NCBI RefSeq assembly: GCF_018141165.1
Contig: NZ_CP058557.1
Location: 1,240,001 to 1,304,000, forward strand
DNA from: Alkaliphilus sp. B6464
Lineage (GTDB): Bacteria > Bacillota > Clostridia > Peptostreptococcales > Natronincolaceae
Length of the DNA: 64,000 bases
Direction: 5' to 3'
Shown here: positions 62,340-64,000 of the stretch, piece after piece
How the letters are laid out: every line of letters starts with the position of its first letter
How positions within the stretch are numbered: the stretch's first letter is position 1
Notes under the pieces: generated by a model
What the model saw: the letters and a program-made list of their open reading frames with translations, nothing else
Told to the model about the DNA's origin: nothing
The model's database searches: none
Position numbers and translations under genes: made by a program

Positions 62340-62376
62340 ATATATTTAAGTATAAAAAATAGAGGAGGATGATCTT

Positions 62377-63180
62377 ATGAAAAGAGTAGCATTAAAGGAT
62401 TTAAATACTGAAAACATTAAAGTGGATATTGAAGGATTTGTTGCAATTATTACTATGAACAGACCAAAGGCTCTCAATGCACTAAACAATCAGACTTTAG
62501 ACGAGTTAAATACTATCATTGATAGCATAAGTGCAGATGAGGAGATTTTAGGAGTTATTATAACAGGTGAAGGAAAAGGTTTTGTTGCAGGGGCAGATAT
62601 TGTTCAAATGCAACCGTACAAAGCAGAAGAAGGCAGGAACTATGCAGAATATGCTCAAGGTACATTTAATAAAATTGAAGCCTTAGGAAAGCCTGTAATC
62701 GCAGCGGTAAATGGTTATGCATTAGGTGGAGGATGCGAACTATCGATGAGTTGTGATTTAAGGATTGCTTCTGAAAGGGCTGTTTTTGGACAACCAGAGG
62801 TAAATTTAGGTGTTATTCCTTGCTTTGGAGGAACACAAAGATTACCTAGGCTTATAGGTAGCGGACGAGCAAAGGAGCTTATTTTTACAGGAAGAATGGT
62901 AAAGGCTGACGAGGCAGCTGCTATAGGGCTTGTTAACAAGGTAGTTCCTGCTGAAGAACTTTTAAGTGAAGCCAAAAACATGATGACCACTATAATTTCA
63001 AAGGCCCCAATGGCTATTAAATATTCTAAGATATCTATTAATAAAGGTGCTGATTTAGATTTAAGTAATGCTCTTGAGCTTGAAAAGGATTTAGCAGCGC
63101 TCACATTTGCTTCAGAAGATAAGGACGAGGGTATGACAGCGTTTTTAGAAAAGAGGACTCCTAAATTTATTAATAAATAA
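62377..63180 (+). CDS. Enoyl-CoA hydratase/crotonase
   Basis: This 267-residue enzyme hydrates crotonyl-CoA-type enoyl-CoA to 3-hydroxyacyl-CoA in the cytosol. The crotonase fold is complete: oxyanion loop segment KGFVAGADIVQM, AVNGYALGGGCELSMSCDLR with the first catalytic Glu, and QPEVNLGVIPCFGGTQRL with the second Glu. It is close to clostridial short-chain Crt. ATG 62377 follows GGAGGATG. It is driven by a sigma-54 promoter and followed 83 bp later by a GntP-type permease, which suggests an inducible pathway for uptake and breakdown of a hydroxy-acid or short-chain acid, not core butyrate formation. Confidence 0.92.
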   Translation: MKRVALKDLNTENIKVDIEGFVAIITMNRPKALNALNNQTLDELNTIIDSISADEEILGVIITGEGKGFVAGADIVQMQPYKAEEGRNYAEYAQGTFNKIEALGKPVIAAVNGYALGGGCELSMSCDLRIASERAVFGQPEVNLGVIPCFGGTQRLPRLIGSGRAKELIFTGRMVKADEAAAIGLVNKVVPAEELLSEAKNMMTTIISKAPMAIKYSKISINKGADLDLSNALELEKDLAALTFASEDKDEGMTAFLEKRTPKFINK

Positions 63181-63262
63181 TTTTTTTAATATTCTTTTAT
63201 GATACTTAATTAGTTAATAAATTATTAACATAAACAATAAAAAGTGAAAGGAAGGTTAGCGC

Positions 63263-64000
63263 ATGTCAGGGGCAGAAATGGTAAGTTTAATTGGCATTAT
63301 AATTGCACTTGGTTTATTAATGATTTTAGTAATGAAGGGAGTAAATATTTTTATCATAGCTATAGCTTGTTCTGTTGTTGTGGCCTTAACAGGAGGGATT
63401 AATTTATATGATGCTTTGAAGTCAAATTATATGGAGGGCTTTGTTGGTTTTTTAAAAAATAATTTTTTAATTTTTTTAACAGGTACTCTAATGGGAAAAA
63501 TGTATGAAGTCACAAATGGTGCTAAAGCAATAGCGAAAATGATTGTTAGGACTTTCGGTGCAAAAATGGCCTTAATATCAATCCCTTTGGCCTGCGGTAT
63601 CATCTCTTATGGTGGAGTTAGTGCCTTTGTTGCAAGCTTTGCTGTTTTTCCTATTGCTATCGAAGTTTTTAAGGAAGCTGATTTGCCTAGAAGATTTATT
63701 CCAGCCGCATTAACATTTGGATGCTCTACTTTTGCTATGGTTGCACCAGGTGCTCCACAGATTCATAATGCTATACCTGCACAAGTATTAGGAACAGACT
63801 TAATGGCGGGTGCAGTAATGGGCTTTATTTCCTGTGCTGTTATCCTTTTATTGGGAGCATTCCTTTTATATAGAATGGTAAATAAGGCGAAAGCCAATGG
63901 CGAGCACTTTGTAGCTAAATCTATGGATAATTTTCAGGAAGATACAGAGCTTCCTAATGGAGTTATGGCCTTGATCCCATTAATTATCACAATTATATTG
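63263..64000 (+). CDS. GntP-family permease (cut by window edge)
   Basis: The first ~246 residues are present, with about seven membrane helices. GntP-type sequence is visible: LIGIIIALGLLMILVMKGVN, FLTGTLMGKMYEVTNGAKAI, GVSAFVASFAVFPIA and FAMVAPGAPQIHNAIPA. GntP proteins are proton symporters for gluconate, 3-hydroxybutyrate, short fatty acids and similar anions. The start ATG 63263 follows GAAAGGAAGG. It is probably cotranscribed with the crotonase gene from the sigma-54 promoter. The C-terminus lies beyond base 64000. Confidence 0.88.
   Translation, partial: MSGAEMVSLIGIIIALGLLMILVMKGVNIFIIAIACSVVVALTGGINLYDALKSNYMEGFVGFLKNNFLIFLTGTLMGKMYEVTNGAKAIAKMIVRTFGAKMALISIPLACGIISYGGVSAFVASFAVFPIAIEVFKEADLPRRFIPAALTFGCSTFAMVAPGAPQIHNAIPAQVLGTDLMAGAVMGFISCAVILLLGAFLLYRMVNKAKANGEHFVAKSMDNFQEDTELPNGVMALIPLIITIIL

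Overview
The window is low-GC (AT-rich), densely coded Gram-positive DNA with strong AGGAGG-type ribosome binding sites and frequent TTG/GTG starts. The content (A-type flavoprotein, DUF2935, clostridial crotonase, BhlA/UviB holin, many radical-SAM and GNAT proteins) points to an anaerobic member of the Clostridia, perhaps an Alkaliphilus-like lineage. The species cannot be fixed from the sequence alone. No rRNA, tRNA or CRISPR array was seen.

Region 1 (1-26 kb) is a patchwork of accessory enzymes: an ABC-F ATPase cut by the window edge, a ROK kinase, GNAT acetyltransferases, class I methyltransferases, MerR and AraC regulators with GyrI-like domains, an ECF sigma/anti-sigma pair, two radical SAM proteins, a complete proline pathway (proA-proB-proC), a type I signal peptidase and several decaying gene fragments. 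One methyltransferase (11012) is preceded by a 14-codon leader peptide overlapping a large hairpin.

Region 2 (26-36 kb) is led by a ribosome-protection operon: a Tet(M)/TetB(P)-like GTPase followed by an ABC-F protein, behind a ~430-nt leader with a 28-codon leader peptide and three successive terminator-like hairpins. An ABC exporter pair and a ClpE-like zinc-finger AAA+ unfoldase follow.

Region 3 (36.8-60.4 kb) is the most unusual part. A ~90-bp element (called R1 here) occurs nine times, always in the same orientation. It has a 33-34-bp symmetric core. Where an intact gene follows on the minus strand, the core ends 31-39 bp before its start codon. The genes behind it are two unrelated cytosolic peptidoglycan amidases, small peptides and bacteriocin-like hydrophobic proteins. 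Several of these converge with plus-strand lipoprotein or membrane-protein genes that look like immunity partners. Among them lie a BhlA/UviB-type holin, a two-gene split sigma factor resembling SigO/RsoA of Bacillus subtilis, and the wreck of a peptidase-containing bacteriocin exporter. My reading is a lysis-released bacteriocin-like regulon built by repeated duplication of R1-bounded cassettes, possibly driven by the split sigma factor. This is inference. Flanking duplications, internal deletions and an IS remnant show heavy rearrangement.

Region 4 (55.6-64 kb) holds a visibly GC-richer MacA/MacB-type export operon, a DUF2935 protein, and a crotonase gene behind a clear sigma-54 (-24/-12) promoter, followed by a GntP-family permease that runs off the end.
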